DNA of 34,660 bases from Gammaproteobacteria bacterium (GTDB lineage Bacteria > Pseudomonadota > Gammaproteobacteria > Steroidobacterales > Steroidobacteraceae). The notes beneath the pieces were generated by a model. The model saw only the letters and a list, made by a program, of their open reading frames with translations. It was not told the origin of the DNA and made no database searches. The stretch's first letter is position 1; each line of letters begins with the position of its first letter. A program made the position numbers and the translations under genes. Shown one piece after another: positions 7,786 through 17,243 of the stretch. Location of the stretch: contig PKXS01000040.1 of NCBI GenBank assembly GCA_003132425.1, positions 1 through 34,660 of the forward strand. Reading direction: 5' to 3'.

Positions 7786-9228
7786 CTACGATGTGCCTAC
7801 CGTCACCGGTATCGCGGCGCTTTGCGCTGTATTTGCCTGCGCCGCTGCGGCCCGGGCGGCGGCCGGCGCGGTCTCGGGAGGTAACGCCAGAATGACGCGA
7901 AGCCCCGGATTCTGATCGGCCAATTCCAGAGTACTGCCGTGCAGCTTTGCCACCGCCTGCACGAGGCTCAAACCGAGACCGACGCCCGGCGTCCCGCGGC
8001 TCGAGTCGCCGCGATAGAATCGCTCGACCACTTTGGTTTTCTCCGCATCGACAATGCCCGGACCGTTATCCGCCACGGCAATTTCCGCTGTGCCGTCGCT
8101 GCGCCGCCGGACAGCGACGCCGATCACGCCGCCCTCGGGGGCGTACTTGAGCGCATTGTCGATGAGATTGCTGAGCGCCTGGGCGAGCAGCACCGGGTCG
8201 CCCGGCACGGGCAGCGGCCCGTCCGATTGGAACGTCAGATCGATATTCTTGAGTTCCGCGGCCGGGGCGTAGAACTCCACGGCTGCGGCCGCGACCTCGG
8301 CCACGTCGAGCGGAACGAATCCGGAACGGCGCATGCCGGCATCGATCTCCGCGAGCCGCAGCAGCGCGTCAAAGATTCGGATAACGCGGTCGACGTCGGC
8401 GACGGCGGCATCGATCTCCGCATAAGTCTCCTCGGTCGACGGGCGGATCAACGCCAGTTCCTCGAGGCGCGAGCGCAGCTCGGCGAGCGGCGTGCGCAGA
8501 TCGTGCGCAATCGAATTGGAGACGTTTCGCACGCCGTGCACCAACAGCTCGATCTGATCCAGCATGCCGTTGATGGTGCGGGACAGAGTATCGAGCTCGT
8601 CGCCGCTCATATGCGTCGGCAATCGGTGCTTCAGATCGCCGTGAATGATCGCCGATACGGTTTGGCGGATACTGTGGATCCTCGACATCAACGCGCGACG
8701 CGTCAACAGACCGCCCACGAGACCGACGATCATCAGGACCGCCACGGCGGCGGACAGACCGTACCAGAAGCGTGTCTCCAACGGCGCAAACAGTTTGTTA
8801 TCCCTTCCCACCAGTAGGTTGTAGCTACCCAGCAACGCGACGTGCACCAGCGCCGTCTCATTCGAGCGATCGCCCGCTCCAATTTTGATGGTGTAAGTCC
8901 CTGGCGTGACCGGCACGCTGCGCGGCCAGGCGGCGAGGTTGCCGGCCAACGGGCGCATTGAGGCATCGGTCAGCAGCAGGATGCGTTCGCCGGCGATCTG
9001 CATGCGGACGCGGGCATCGATATTGCGCTGCAAGCCGGTTGCGCCGTCGCGGCGGAAGATGTCCGAGAGCCGCTGTGCATCGGATTGCAGGATCTCGCCG
9101 CGGCCCTCCTGGATCGTGACATGCCATGCATACCAAAGAGGCGCGGCAAACAGCACCAGCGCCGCGATCCCCAGGATGACATAGCCCAAGGCGAGCGAAA
9201 CGGCCGAGGAGCGCATGACCTTAATCAT
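7786..9228 (-). CDS. Sensor histidine kinase of the efflux operon
   Basis: A 480-residue inner-membrane kinase. It has TM1 (about 12-35), a ~120-residue periplasmic sensor region, TM2 (about 155-177), HAMP (about 178-230), a HisKA dimerisation helix with phospho-acceptor His242 in SIAHDLRTPL, and HATPase_c with N-box NLIDNALKY (354-362), DNGPG (387-391) and GVGLGL (415-420). The Ala-rich tail after residue 452 lies outside the known domains. The start ATG overlaps the response regulator stop by 8 bp, with GGTGA as ribosome site inside that gene, so the two are translationally coupled. It is the last gene of the operon; the signal is probably a compound the pump exports. Confidence 0.95.
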   Translation of the reverse strand: MIKVMRSSAVSLALGYVILGIAALVLFAAPLWYAWHVTIQEGRGEILQSDAQRLSDIFRRDGATGLQRNIDARVRMQIAGERILLLTDASMRPLAGNLAAWPRSVPVTPGTYTIKIGAGDRSNETALVHVALLGSYNLLVGRDNKLFAPLETRFWYGLSAAVAVLMIVGLVGGLLTRRALMSRIHSIRQTVSAIIHGDLKHRLPTHMSGDELDTLSRTINGMLDQIELLVHGVRNVSNSIAHDLRTPLAELRSRLEELALIRPSTEETYAEIDAAVADVDRVIRIFDALLRLAEIDAGMRRSGFVPLDVAEVAAAAVEFYAPAAELKNIDLTFQSDGPLPVPGDPVLLAQALSNLIDNALKYAPEGGVIGVAVRRRSDGTAEIAVADNGPGIVDAEKTKVVERFYRGDSSRGTPGVGLGLSLVQAVAKLHGSTLELADQNPGLRVILALPPETAPAAARAAAAQANTAQSAAIPVTVGTS

Positions 9229-9901
9229 TTGCGCTCACCGTGTAGCCCGCATTGCGCACCGTATGCAGCAGCGGGCGCTCGAATTCGGCATCGATCTTTT
9301 GCCGCAATTTACTGATATGCACATCGACCACATTGGTTTGCGGATCGAAGTGATAGTCCCACACATTCTCCAAGAGCATGGTGCGTGTGACCACTTGTCC
9401 GGCGTGACGCATGAGGTACTCGAGTAGCTTGAATTCGCGCGGCTGCAGCGCAATCGGCCGGTCTCCGCGGGTGACCTTGCGCGTCAATGGATCCATATGC
9501 AAGTCTCCCACGGTCAGCGGCGTCTCGTGGTTGATGCCCTGCGCACGGCGATGCAGCGCATCCAGACGCGCCAATAATTCGCCGAACGCAAACGGCTTGG
9601 TCAAATAGTCGTCGCCGCCGCTGCGCAGACCGCGAATACGATCGTCGACCTCCGATAGTGCGCTGAGAATCAGGATGGGAGTGCGCTTGCCGGCTTTTCG
9701 CAGCACTTCGATGATGGCCAGGCCGTCGATCTCGCCCGGCAGCATCCGGTCCATGATGATCACATCGTACGGTTCGCTCGCCCCGAGGAACATACCATCG
9801 CGTCCATTGCCCGCGTGATCGACGGTATGTCCCGCCTCCTGCAGGCCCTTAACGACGAACTGGGTGACCCGTTCGTTGTCTTCGACCAGCAATACTTTCA
9901 A
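9221..9901 (-). CDS. OmpR/PhoB-family response regulator of the efflux operon
   Basis: A 226-residue two-domain regulator. The receiver domain (1-115) has acidic Glu7-Asp8, phospho-acceptor Asp51 in IIMDRMLPG and the conserved Lys in LTKPFAF. The DNA-binding domain (about 125-222) is a winged helix with LQPREFKLLEYLMRH and the VDVHISKLRQKID recognition helix. Initiation is at TTG 9901, whose last two bases start the upstream RND gene's TGA stop (TTGA overlap). No better in-frame start exists before the first strand. It should be phosphorylated by the downstream kinase and control the operon, possibly through the TGTTAA direct repeats upstream of the first gene. Confidence 0.95.
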   Translation of the reverse strand: MKVLLVEDNERVTQFVVKGLQEAGHTVDHAGNGRDGMFLGASEPYDVIIMDRMLPGEIDGLAIIEVLRKAGKRTPILILSALSEVDDRIRGLRSGGDDYLTKPFAFGELLARLDALHRRAQGINHETPLTVGDLHMDPLTRKVTRGDRPIALQPREFKLLEYLMRHAGQVVTRTMLLENVWDYHFDPQTNVVDVHISKLRQKIDAEFERPLLHTVRNAGYTVSAND

Positions 9902-12900
9902 GGCGTCTCCCCCATCGGATGCCCCGGCTCCGGCGAGGGCTCGGCCGATTCCGGCCCAACGTGCGTGCGGCGGCGGCGCTTCAGCCAGAGGCTGAACTGA
10001 TCCAGGTACAAATAGATGACAGGTGTCGTAAATAGAGTCAATGCCTGGCTCAGGACCAGTCCGCCGACCATCGTATAACCCATTGGCTGGCGGAGCTCAG
10101 ACCCAGTACCGCGGCCCAACGCCAGCGGCAAGGAGGCGAGCAACGCGGCCATCGTGGTCATCATGATGGGTCGAAAGCGCAGCAGGCACGCTTGACGGAT
10201 CGATTCACGCGGCGACAAGTGCTGTTGACGCTCTGCTTGGATCGCGAAGTCCACCATCATGATGCCGTTCTTCTTTACGATACCGATGAGCAGAATGATG
10301 CCGATCAGCGCCATCACCGACAGTTCGATATGAAATATCAGCAATACCAATAGCGCGCCTACTCCCGCCGAGGGCAGCGTGGAAAGAATGGTCAGCGGAT
10401 GAATGTAGCTTTCATAGAGCATGCCGAGGATGATGTAGACAGCCACTAGCGCCGCAAGAATCAGGTACGGCTGGCTCTTCAGAGAGCTCTGAAAGGCTTG
10501 TGCGGTGCCCTGAAAGCTGCCGTTGATGGTCGCCGGCAGGTGCATCGCCGCAGACGCCCGGTTGATCGCATCGACCGCATCGCCCAGCGCCGCTCCCGGC
10601 GCGAGATTGAAGGACAGCGTGACCGCGGGGAATTGTCCCTGATGGCTGATCGACAAGTAGGTGACGTGCTGCGTGTCGTACTTGGTCATCGCCGAGAGCG
10701 GCACCATCTGGCCGGTCAGGGGAGATTTCAGATACAGCTTCTTGAGCGAGTCCGGATCGGATTGCAGTGCCGGCGTAATTTCCAGAATCACGTGGTAGCT
10801 GTTGGCCTGAGTGAAGTACTGCGCCGCCTGTCGCTGGCCGAAGGCATCGTAAAGTGCCTGATCGATCGCGGCCGGCTGAATGCCGAAGCGTGCCGCCTGG
10901 TCGCGGTCGATCTCCAACGACAGCATGCCGCTGGCGGATTGCTGATCGGAGGCCACGTCGCGCAACATCGGCAGCTTCTTTAGCGCATCGAGCAGTCTTG
11001 GTGACCAATCGTTGAGTTCGTTGATATTCGAATCCTGCAATGTGTATTGATACTGAGTGCGCGCCGTTCGGCCGCCGATATTCAGATCCTGCGCCGCTTG
11101 CAGGAACAGCGTCGCGCCGGGCACCTTGGCCAATTGCGGCCGCAGACGGTTGATGATTTGGTCGGCGCTGGCGTCGCGCTCATCGCGCGGCTTGAGCCCA
11201 AGGATGACGAATCCATTGTTGACGGGCCGGCTGCCGCCGAGAAAATTGCCGTAGCTGGCGACGCCGGGGTCCCGCGCAACGACTGCCATGAGCGCGGTCT
11301 GACGGCGCACCATCTCGTCGAAAGAAACGTCCTGCGGTGCATCGGTCAGGCCGACGATGATGCCGGTGTCCTGCTGCGGGAAGAAACCCTTGGGAATGTA
11401 GATGTAGAGAAGGACGCTGGCGGCGACCGTGACCAAGAACACCATCAAAGTCGCGCGCTGATGATCAAGCACGAAGTCCAGGCCGCGGGTGTACCAGGCG
11501 AGGATTTTGTCAAAAGCCCTTTCGACCGCGAGATAGGCTTTGCCGTGCTTCGCGTGCTTTTCATCGCGCAGGAACAGCGCGCACATGGTGGGCGAGAGCG
11601 TCAGTGCGACGAACGCCGAGACGGCGATGGTCATCGTCATGGTGATCGCGAATTCCCGGAACAACCGGCCGATAATGCCTCCCATCAGCAACAGCGGAAT
11701 GAATACTGCGACCAGCGAGATGCTGATGGACATGATGGTAAAGCCGATCTCGCTGGCGCCCTTCAGCGTCGCCTCCAGCGGAGTCAGACCGGCCTCGATG
11801 TGCCGGTAGATGTTCTCCAACATAACGATCGCGTCGTCCACCACGAAGCCGACGGCTATTGTCAACGCCATCAGCGACAGGTTATCGAGACTATAGTGAA
11901 GCACGTACATCATGGCGGCGGTGCCGAGCAGCGCCAGCGGCACGGTGACGCCTGGAATGATGGTCGCCCAGGCGTTGCGCAGAAACAGAAATATCACCAG
12001 CACGACCAGAACGATGGTGAGTGCCAGGGTGAACTCCACATCGTGCACCGAGGCCTGGATCGTGGTCGTGCGATTGGCGATCGTATCCACTTTGATCGAG
12101 GGCGGCACCGAGGCAAGCGCGTGCGGCAGCAGCGCCTGAACCCGCGACACCGCGTCGATGACATTCGCACCCGGTTGTTTGTAGATTAGCAGCAGGATCC
12201 CGTGATGGCCGTTCTGGGATCCCGTCATCAGGGAGTTTTCGGGACCGTCGATCGCGACTCCGATGTCGCGGATGCGCACCGCGGCGCCATCCTTGTAGGC
12301 CACGACCACATCGTTCCAAGGCGCCGCCTCCATCAGCTGATCGTTGTCGTAAATCGTCAGACTGCGCTTTGGCCCATTGATGGAGCCTTTCGGTGCGTCC
12401 ACCGTTGCCGCCGAGATGACATTGGCGACATCTTCCATTTGCAGGCCGAGCGCCGCCAGCTTGACGGGATCGATCTGCACGCGAACGGCCGGCTTTTGTT
12501 GGCCGCCGATCGTCACTTGTGCGATCCCGGGGATCTGCGAGACCTGCTGCGCGAGTATATTCTCGGCATAGTTGTCGACGGTGCTGACGGGCAGCACTTC
12601 GGAGTGCACCGCCAAAATGAGGATGGCAGAATCGGCCGGGTTGACCTTTCGGTAAGTGGGAGGGGTCGGCAGGTTTTTCGGCAGCTGGCCGCCGGCGGCA
12701 TCAATTCCTGTTTGAACATCTTGCGCGGCCGCATCGATGTTGCGATCCAGATCGAATTGCAGAGTAATCTGAGTGTAGCCGAGCACATTGGTCGAGGTCA
12801 TCTGCGATAACCCCGATATTTCCGCGAACTGATATTCCAGGGGCGCGGCGACCGAGGAGGCCATGGTCTCCGGGCTGGCGCCCGGCAGTTGTGCCGAGAC

Positions 12901-13038
12901 TTGAATGGTCGGAAAGTCGACCTGCGGCAGCGGCGCGACGGGCAACAGCGGAAAGACCACGAGTCCAACCAAAAAAATGCCGCCCATCAGCAACGAGGTC
13001 GCAATGGGCCGCCGGACGAATGGTTCCGAGATGCTCAT
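9898..13038 (-). CDS. RND (HAE1/AcrB-MdtC-type) multidrug efflux transporter
   Basis: A 1046-residue inner-membrane proton/drug antiporter of normal length for the family. The N-terminus MSISEPFVRRPIATSLLM matches the first helix of MdtB/MdtC/MuxB-type pumps. Residues about 40-335 and 560-870 are the two periplasmic porter/docking halves, and Asp401-Asp402 in VGFVVDDAIVM are the proton-relay pair of TM4. There is only one RND gene, so a homotrimer is expected rather than the MdtB-MdtC heterotrimer. It overlaps the adaptor gene by 4 bp (ATGA) upstream and the regulator gene by 4 bp downstream. Substrates cannot be read from sequence; drugs, bile-salt-like compounds and aromatic compounds are all possible. 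Confidence 0.95.
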   Translation of the reverse strand: MSISEPFVRRPIATSLLMGGIFLVGLVVFPLLPVAPLPQVDFPTIQVSAQLPGASPETMASSVAAPLEYQFAEISGLSQMTSTNVLGYTQITLQFDLDRNIDAAAQDVQTGIDAAGGQLPKNLPTPPTYRKVNPADSAILILAVHSEVLPVSTVDNYAENILAQQVSQIPGIAQVTIGGQQKPAVRVQIDPVKLAALGLQMEDVANVISAATVDAPKGSINGPKRSLTIYDNDQLMEAAPWNDVVVAYKDGAAVRIRDIGVAIDGPENSLMTGSQNGHHGILLLIYKQPGANVIDAVSRVQALLPHALASVPPSIKVDTIANRTTTIQASVHDVEFTLALTIVLVVLVIFLFLRNAWATIIPGVTVPLALLGTAAMMYVLHYSLDNLSLMALTIAVGFVVDDAIVMLENIYRHIEAGLTPLEATLKGASEIGFTIMSISISLVAVFIPLLLMGGIIGRLFREFAITMTMTIAVSAFVALTLSPTMCALFLRDEKHAKHGKAYLAVERAFDKILAWYTRGLDFVLDHQRATLMVFLVTVAASVLLYIYIPKGFFPQQDTGIIVGLTDAPQDVSFDEMVRRQTALMAVVARDPGVASYGNFLGGSRPVNNGFVILGLKPRDERDASADQIINRLRPQLAKVPGATLFLQAAQDLNIGGRTARTQYQYTLQDSNINELNDWSPRLLDALKKLPMLRDVASDQQSASGMLSLEIDRDQAARFGIQPAAIDQALYDAFGQRQAAQYFTQANSYHVILEITPALQSDPDSLKKLYLKSPLTGQMVPLSAMTKYDTQHVTYLSISHQGQFPAVTLSFNLAPGAALGDAVDAINRASAAMHLPATINGSFQGTAQAFQSSLKSQPYLILAALVAVYIILGMLYESYIHPLTILSTLPSAGVGALLVLLIFHIELSVMALIGIILLIGIVKKNGIMMVDFAIQAERQQHLSPRESIRQACLLRFRPIMMTTMAALLASLPLALGRGTGSELRQPMGYTMVGGLVLSQALTLFTTPVIYLYLDQFSLWLKRRRRTHVGPESAEPSPEPGHPMGETP

Positions 13039-14216
13039 GAAGCGCCGTGCGCCGTCGAAGTCTTGATCGGATTGGCGGCGGATGCCGCGGAATTGAGTGT
13101 TACATGCGTACCGGGCTGCAGGCGGTATTGATTGCTCGTCACCACGCGCTCGTTCAGCGCAAGGCCGGCCGTAACGACGGTCACCGACTCGGTTTGCGCG
13201 CCAAGCTTCAATTGGCGCACTTCCACCGTCGAATCGCTTTTCACGACGTAGGTAAAGGGTCCGTCCGGCCCGAGTTGCACGGCGCTGGTGGGCAGCGTCA
13301 GCGCGTTACGATCGGTATGCACCAGCACGCGAGCGTTGACGTATTGACCCGGCCACAACGTGTTGCGCGCGTTGTTGAACGTGGCCTTAAGCTTGAGCGT
13401 GCCGGTCGCTTGCTGAATCTCATTATCGATCAGCGTCAAGGTGCCACGGTCCAACTCGGCGCCGCCGTCGCGGGCGACAGTCGTCACGGTGACGGGTCCG
13501 GTTAAAAGCGCCGCGTTGACGGCCTCGAGGTCTTCCTCGGGAAGCGTAAAAATAACGCAAATCGGCTGTATCTGCGTCACGACCACGATGCCCGTCGTGT
13601 CGGTCGCGTGCACGATGTTGCCTGGATCGACCAGGCGGATGCCGGTGCGGCCGTTGATGGGCGAGGTAATATGCGTGTAGTCGAGCTGCGTGCGCGCATT
13701 GTCGATCACCGCCTGATCGACCTGCAGCTGCGCCGCCAGCTGGTCCACCAATGCGCGCTGAGTGTCCACAGTCTGCTTGCTGGCCAAATCCTGAGGTTGC
13801 AGCACCGTGTAGCGCTCCAGATCGAGCCTCGCGTTTGCCAGTTGTGCCGCATCTTTCGCTTTGGTGGCAACCGCTTGTTCGAATGCCGCTTGGTTGGGCC
13901 GCGGATCGATCTGCGCCAACAGGTCGCCTTTGTGGACGCTCTGCCCTTCGGTGAACGCGACCTTTTGCAGCTCGCCGTCGACGCGTGCGGTGACTGTCAC
14001 CGTGTAAAACGCCTGAACCGTGCCCAGCCCCTGCAGGTAGATCGGCACATTCGCGCTGGTCGCGAGCGCGGTATCGACCGCCACTGCCGGCGGCGAATTG
14101 CGCGCCGCTGCGGCAGCGGTCCGGTGCAGCAGTCCGTACCAGGCAAATGCCAGCAGCGCCACGCATCCCAGGGTGATCAGGGCCGTACGTTTGCGAAAAG
14201 ACAGGAAATGTTTCAT
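13035..14216 (-). CDS. RND efflux periplasmic adaptor (membrane fusion protein, MdtA-like)
   Basis: A 393-residue adaptor that bridges the RND pump and the outer-membrane channel. An uncleaved anchor or signal lies at about 15-32. It is followed by a lipoyl half-motif (VTARVDGELQKVAFTEGQSVHKGDLLAQIDPR), an alpha-hairpin (about 110-170), the second lipoyl half (ITSPINGRTGIRLVDPGN), then beta-barrel and membrane-proximal domains. The C-terminus ends after the VVTSNQYRLQPGTHV strand with a short tail. It starts 7 bp after the outer-membrane factor stop, and its own stop overlaps the pump start (ATGA). That spacing implies one polycistronic message. Confidence 0.95.
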   Translation of the reverse strand: MKHFLSFRKRTALITLGCVALLAFAWYGLLHRTAAAAARNSPPAVAVDTALATSANVPIYLQGLGTVQAFYTVTVTARVDGELQKVAFTEGQSVHKGDLLAQIDPRPNQAAFEQAVATKAKDAAQLANARLDLERYTVLQPQDLASKQTVDTQRALVDQLAAQLQVDQAVIDNARTQLDYTHITSPINGRTGIRLVDPGNIVHATDTTGIVVVTQIQPICVIFTLPEEDLEAVNAALLTGPVTVTTVARDGGAELDRGTLTLIDNEIQQATGTLKLKATFNNARNTLWPGQYVNARVLVHTDRNALTLPTSAVQLGPDGPFTYVVKSDSTVEVRQLKLGAQTESVTVVTAGLALNERVVTSNQYRLQPGTHVTLNSAASAANPIKTSTAHGAS

Positions 14217-14223
14217 CGGTGTT

Positions 14224-15630
14224 TTACCCTTGATGCCAGCCGCCGCCGAGCGCGGTGAATAAATCCACCAACGACTGCAGATGGGAATATTGCACCTGCA
14301 CTAGCGTGTCCTGCGCGGTGAATAGCGCGTTTTCAGTATTGAGCACGGTCAGCACACTGACGGTTCCCGCGGCCATCTGCGCTTTCGCAAATTCGAATGC
14401 GCGTTGTGCTGTTCTCACTGCCTCGGCTTGACGCTGCTGTTGCTCCGCGGTCTGCCGCGCCGCGACCAAAGCGCTTTCGGCATTGCTGAACGCCGTGAGC
14501 ACGGTCTTGTGGTAGGTGCTGAGAAGTTCGGTGTAACGCGCCTTGCTGTATTGGTATTGGCCGCGCAATGCGCCGCCGTGAAAGATTGCCTGCGTGATGC
14601 CGCCGGTCAATGCATAGACCCGGCTGTACGGATTCACCAGTGTCGACAGCGCAGCGCTTTCATAGCCGCCGCTCGCCGTCAGATCGATGCTGGGAAAAAA
14701 CGCGGCACGCGCGACGGTGATATCCGCGTTGGCCGCGATCAGCTGCTGTTCGGCTTCGGCGACGTCCGGTCGACGCGACAACAGTTGCGAGGGCAAGCCC
14801 ACACCGACGGCCGGCGCCGACAGCGCCGTCAGCGATCCGGCCTCGATGTCGAGCGATTCGGGAGTCTTGCCGACCAATACGGCCAGCGCGTTTGCCGTTT
14901 GGCGGAACTGCAACAGCAATGGGGGTATCGCGGCGTTCAGCACGGCTACCGTCGTTTCCTGCTGCGCGACATCCAAACCGGTGGCGGTGCCGGCCGTCTG
15001 TTCGAGCTTGAGCCCGCGCAGAATGGATTGGCCGTTCTCAAGGTTGTGCTGCGCCACCTCGATGCGGTCGCGCAGCTCCAACGCCTGAAAGTAGGTTCCG
15101 GCGACGCTACTAATCACCGTGAGGGCAACTGTCTCCCGGTCGAAGCGGCTTGCCGCAGCGGTTGCTAGCGCGGAAGCGTGTAGTGCGCGGTTTTTGCCCC
15201 AGAAATCCAGTTCGTAACTGGCGCTGACCTGTGGATTGAAGACGTTGTACACCTCGGGGCCGACGCCGCTGACGGGCGCCCGCTCACGCGTTGCGGTGGC
15301 GCCGAGATCGACCGACGGCAGCAAAGCCGCGCCCGCAATTCGCGCCTGGGCATCCGCCTCTTGAACACGGGCGATTGCCCCGGCAATGTCATCGTTGCTT
15401 TGCTGCGCCTCGGCGATCAACTCATCGAGCCGCGCCGAGGCGAATCCGCGCCACCAATCTGCCGCAGGCCACACCGATGCGAACGCCGCTGAATCTGTGC
15501 CGCTCGGTGGCTCGCGCCATTGTGCCGGCAACGGGATATCCGGGCGCCTGTAGGCAGGCCCCACGCTGCAGGAGGCGAGAACCGCGCACAATAACCCAGC
15601 GAGCATTGAGCCGCGCTTATGCCAAATCAT
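14224..15630 (-). CDS. NodT-family outer-membrane efflux lipoprotein
   Basis: A 468-residue TolC-like outer-membrane factor and the first gene of the efflux operon. The signal ends in a lipobox LASC with acylated Cys21, followed by the family's SVGPAYRRP. Two repeated OEP domains follow (about 55-255 and 265-455), rich in Ala/Gln coiled-coil helices such as LDVAQQETTVAVLNAAIPPLL. The trimeric product should form the channel for the RND pump. A GTG at 15639 is in frame, but ATG 15630 has AGGGTGG about 8 nt upstream and is preferred. Putative operator repeats lie 46-61 bp upstream of this start. Confidence 0.93.
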   Translation of the reverse strand: MIWHKRGSMLAGLLCAVLASCSVGPAYRRPDIPLPAQWREPPSGTDSAAFASVWPAADWWRGFASARLDELIAEAQQSNDDIAGAIARVQEADAQARIAGAALLPSVDLGATATRERAPVSGVGPEVYNVFNPQVSASYELDFWGKNRALHASALATAAASRFDRETVALTVISSVAGTYFQALELRDRIEVAQHNLENGQSILRGLKLEQTAGTATGLDVAQQETTVAVLNAAIPPLLLQFRQTANALAVLVGKTPESLDIEAGSLTALSAPAVGVGLPSQLLSRRPDVAEAEQQLIAANADITVARAAFFPSIDLTASGGYESAALSTLVNPYSRVYALTGGITQAIFHGGALRGQYQYSKARYTELLSTYHKTVLTAFSNAESALVAARQTAEQQQRQAEAVRTAQRAFEFAKAQMAAGTVSVLTVLNTENALFTAQDTLVQVQYSHLQSLVDLFTALGGGWHQG

Positions 15631-15675
15631 GGCGGCCACCCTGGGCCCCGGGGCATTAAACTCGAGTGGTCGAAT

Positions 15676-15691
15676 TGTTAAATTCTGTTAA
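15676..15691 (-). promoter_or_regulatory. Direct repeat, candidate response-regulator site
   Basis: On the minus strand TTAACA occurs twice with starts exactly 10 bp apart (plus-strand TGTTAA at 15676-15681 and 15686-15691). One-turn direct repeats are the usual layout for OmpR-family dimers. The site lies in the 100-bp gap just before the efflux operon, whose own regulator is of this family. The link is inferred. Confidence 0.45.
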
Positions 15692-15748
15692 TTGCCGCCG
15701 TGCGCGGCCGCAGGGGTGCGGCGCGCGCACCGCGCCATGGTAGAGGCC

Positions 15749-17146
15749 TCAATCCTGCAGCCGGCTGATCATGAACTCGTCCAATTTGCCGTTCGGATAA
15801 CCACGCTCGATGGCTTCGAGCCGAGCGCCCCGACAGAGAATTTTCCAGCGACGTGTGATCATGCCTCCGCGCTGGGATTGAGTCTCGAGCGCAATTAGTT
15901 GCGCAGGCCCCAGTGGACCCAGGCTGGCCCGTAGGTCGGCCAACACGGGCGCGGTCAAATAAAAGTTTCCGGTATCCGTGAACAGATCTTTATCGACCGT
16001 GCCGTTGCGCAAGCCCTCGAACACCGCGCGGGCCCGCGCCTCTTGCGGCGTGGGTGGCAGAACAACAAAGGCGATTCGGTCCAACAGGTCCGCAGGCGAT
16101 GCCCAATCGTTGTTGGTCAACACCACGATTGCGATCCGCTCGTCCGGCCAGACACGATTGTCGGCGAGAAACCCCGAACCGGCGCCCGAATGACCGATCC
16201 GCAGGCGCCCCTGCGTTCGCTCGATGTCCAACCCAAGTCCATAGTCTCGCGTGACGCCGTTTCGTAGTGCGATCCGGCCAAATTCCGACCGATAGGAATC
16301 CGCCTTCAATAGCGATCCATCGATCAGGCTGATATCCCACAAGGCAAGATCGCTGGGCGACATCGCGAGATTCGCCGCGCCGAAGAGCCAGCCGGCCCCT
16401 TCCTTCGGAGCCGCGTGGATCGGACCCAATCCGTAGCGGGTGTAGGGAGCGGCATCCGGCGGCGGCAATGGCGCACTGTAGTCAGCGACACTCCGCATCG
16501 CCAGCGGCACGAAGATATGCCTGCGCAGAAATTCGAACAAGCTTTCGCCCGAGACTTTCTGCACCACCGCGCCCGCGAGCACAAAACCCGTGTTGGAATA
16601 CTGCCAATCGGTTCCCGGCGCGAAGTCGAGCGGGCGCTTGACCCATTCGTCGATGATCGCGGCGGTTGTCGTCGGATGCCGCATCTGCGCCGGCAGGAAG
16701 TCTTGCGGCCAGTAATCGCGTATGCCGCTGGTATGAGTGAGCAGCTGGCGCAGCGTCACCCCGGCCGCGGCGCCAAGAGTAGGAAACCAGCGGCTCACCG
16801 GGTCGTCCAAGGACAACTTGCCTTGCTCTGCCAGGAGCAGAATCGCGGCGGCGGTGAACTCCTTGGAAACCGAATCAATTGGATACCGGGTCGCGCTCGT
16901 GGCCGCTACGGAGGGTTGCAACCAGGCACGGCCGTACGCCTTGGCGTACACCAGTTTGCCGTCTCGCACGATCGCGATCGAGGCGGAAGGCGCTGCGGTG
17001 CTAATCAGCCACTCATTGGCAACACCGTCGATGGCGGCAATCGTGTCGGCGTTGAGTTCCTGCGCCGCGGCCCGGGACGCGAAACAGGGCATAGCCACTG
17101 CGCACGCGAAAAAACCGAGTGATGCCGCGTAACACGCTATGCGCAT
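15749..17146 (-). CDS. Exported serine hydrolase of the class C beta-lactamase/CubicO family
   Basis: A 465-residue secreted enzyme with a signal peptide (about 1-28, ending ASRAAA). The penicillin-binding fold carries all three motifs: SVSK (nucleophile Ser92, Lys95), YSN (Tyr183-Asn185) and GHSGAG (His319) in place of KTG. Such proteins may be peptidases, esterases or D-aminoacyl hydrolases as well as beta-lactamases. The HSG form points away from a true AmpC. The last ~100 residues form a separate region with no motif I know. An ATG at 17167 would add seven residues; ATG 17146 is preceded by GGGGA and opens the signal peptide directly. It lies upstream of the efflux operon on the same strand with a 118-bp gap. 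Confidence 0.9.
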   Translation of the reverse strand: MRIACYAASLGFFACAVAMPCFASRAAAQELNADTIAAIDGVANEWLISTAAPSASIAIVRDGKLVYAKAYGRAWLQPSVAATSATRYPIDSVSKEFTAAAILLLAEQGKLSLDDPVSRWFPTLGAAAGVTLRQLLTHTSGIRDYWPQDFLPAQMRHPTTTAAIIDEWVKRPLDFAPGTDWQYSNTGFVLAGAVVQKVSGESLFEFLRRHIFVPLAMRSVADYSAPLPPPDAAPYTRYGLGPIHAAPKEGAGWLFGAANLAMSPSDLALWDISLIDGSLLKADSYRSEFGRIALRNGVTRDYGLGLDIERTQGRLRIGHSGAGSGFLADNRVWPDERIAIVVLTNNDWASPADLLDRIAFVVLPPTPQEARARAVFEGLRNGTVDKDLFTDTGNFYLTAPVLADLRASLGPLGPAQLIALETQSQRGGMITRRWKILCRGARLEAIERGYPNGKLDEFMISRLQD

Positions 17147-17243
17147 GGAGTCCCCAGAGTAGCGCATCCCAGAGAAGGCCGATTAACGCGCAATTGTTAC
17201 ATGTCGCGGCGGCTCTGGGCGCGGACTTGGAGCGCCATCGGCA

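Noticed and set aside
7939-8817. A 292-codon plus-strand frame opposite the histidine kinase
   Set aside because: Shadow of the kinase; composition is biased and no domain is seen.
11047-12189. A 380-codon plus-strand frame inside the RND pump gene
   Set aside because: It is antisense to an undoubted 1046-residue pump, Gln/Arg/His-rich and without any motif; a high-GC shadow frame.
15749-17146. A true AmpC beta-lactamase resistance gene
   Set aside because: The third motif is HSG rather than KTG and there is a ~100-residue C-terminal extension; a general serine hydrolase of this fold is more likely.
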